A stretch of DNA of 25,760 bases from the NCBI GenBank assembly GCA_900765525.1, contig CAAFRY010000080.1:1-25760 (forward strand), read 5' to 3'. Origin of the DNA: an uncultured Blautia sp. Lineage in GTDB: Bacteria > Bacillota > Clostridia > Lachnospirales > Lachnospiraceae. The notes under the pieces are model-generated. The model made no database searches and had not been told where the DNA came from. It saw only the letters and a list, made by a program, of their open reading frames with translations. Position numbers and translations under genes: made by a program. Within the stretch, counting starts at the first letter, position 1. Each line of letters starts with the position of its first letter. Positions 25,617 through 25,760 of the stretch are shown in pieces.

Positions 25617-25645
25617 AGTTTAACACAGTGTAAGAAGGATTTCAA
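25617..25645 (-). promoter_or_regulatory. Likely promoter of secG-rnr-smpB-pepF
   Basis: TTGAAA (25640-25645) and TAAACT (25617-25622) are 17 nt apart on the minus strand, about 30 nt before the secG start. A TTGACA further upstream (25678-25683) lacks a good -10 box. Confidence 0.55.
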
Positions 25646-25679
25646 CCGTTTTTCTTAATGTTTTTTCCAGGGGTCACTG

Positions 25680-25760
25680 TCAAGTAATCGTTGGCAACTC
25701 TCTTTTTGATTTATCTTTTTGTTGAAATAGTCCCATTTCTTCCCTAGCTTCTAATATCCA
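25680..25760 (-). CDS. Possible C-terminal end of a gene cut by the window edge
   Basis: The minus strand is open from the window edge to a TGA at 25680-25682, giving 26 residues that end in EAREEMGLFQQK followed by DKSKRELPTIT. The composition is protein-like (charged, amphipathic), but an open stretch this short can arise by chance. I do not recognise the family; a transposase tail is one guess. Confidence 0.35.
   Translation of the reverse strand, partial: WILEAREEMGLFQQKDKSKRELPTIT

Overview
The window looks like a chromosomal segment of a low-to-mid-GC Firmicute, most probably a gut Lachnospiraceae (Clostridium cluster XIVa). The evidence is Gram-positive AGGAGG ribosome-binding sites before nearly every gene, near-consensus sigma-A promoters with 16-17 nt spacers, a T-box leader on leuS, the secG-rnr-smpB gene order, a class II (Firmicute-like) EPSP synthase and an EF-G paralogue of the EF-G2 type. 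The taxonomic call is inference from protein character, not from a search.

Layout. 1-284 is non-coding, with two adjacent strong hairpins and the leuS terminator. 285-3060 (-) is leuS with its T-box leader and promoter. 3073-4834 (-) is a membrane-anchored protein of unknown function with its own promoter. 4897-7132 (-) is an EF-G-like GTPase whose G4 motif and catalytic histidine are both changed. 7220-10597 (+) is a tyrA-aroA-lipoprotein unit for aromatic amino acid synthesis, which meets a minus-strand RACo-like ASKHA ATPase at overlapping stop codons. 12270-14519 is the most unusual part: a small phage-type holin gene (-), the tmRNA gene ssrA (+), three tandem hairpin units that repeat the tmRNA 3' tail motif, and a secretion-signal-free GH25 lysozyme with three LysM domains (+). 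A 149-bp nested palindrome follows. 14694-20663 (-) is a complete oligopeptide ABC transporter operon (substrate-binding lipoprotein, two permeases, two ATPases). 20735-25645 (-) is a secG-rnr-smpB-oligoendopeptidase F block. The last 81 bases are the possible C-terminal end of another minus-strand gene.

Functional links. ssrA, smpB and rnr, the trans-translation RNA, its partner protein and the nuclease that clears nonstop mRNA, are all here, although ssrA is about 9.4 kb from smpB. The Opp importer and the cytosolic M3 oligoendopeptidase are adjacent and make sense as a peptide uptake and breakdown module. The holin and the signal-less lysozyme around ssrA look like the two halves of a phage lysis cassette left at a classic integration hotspot. 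I found no CRISPR array, no intact prophage and no complete insertion sequence.
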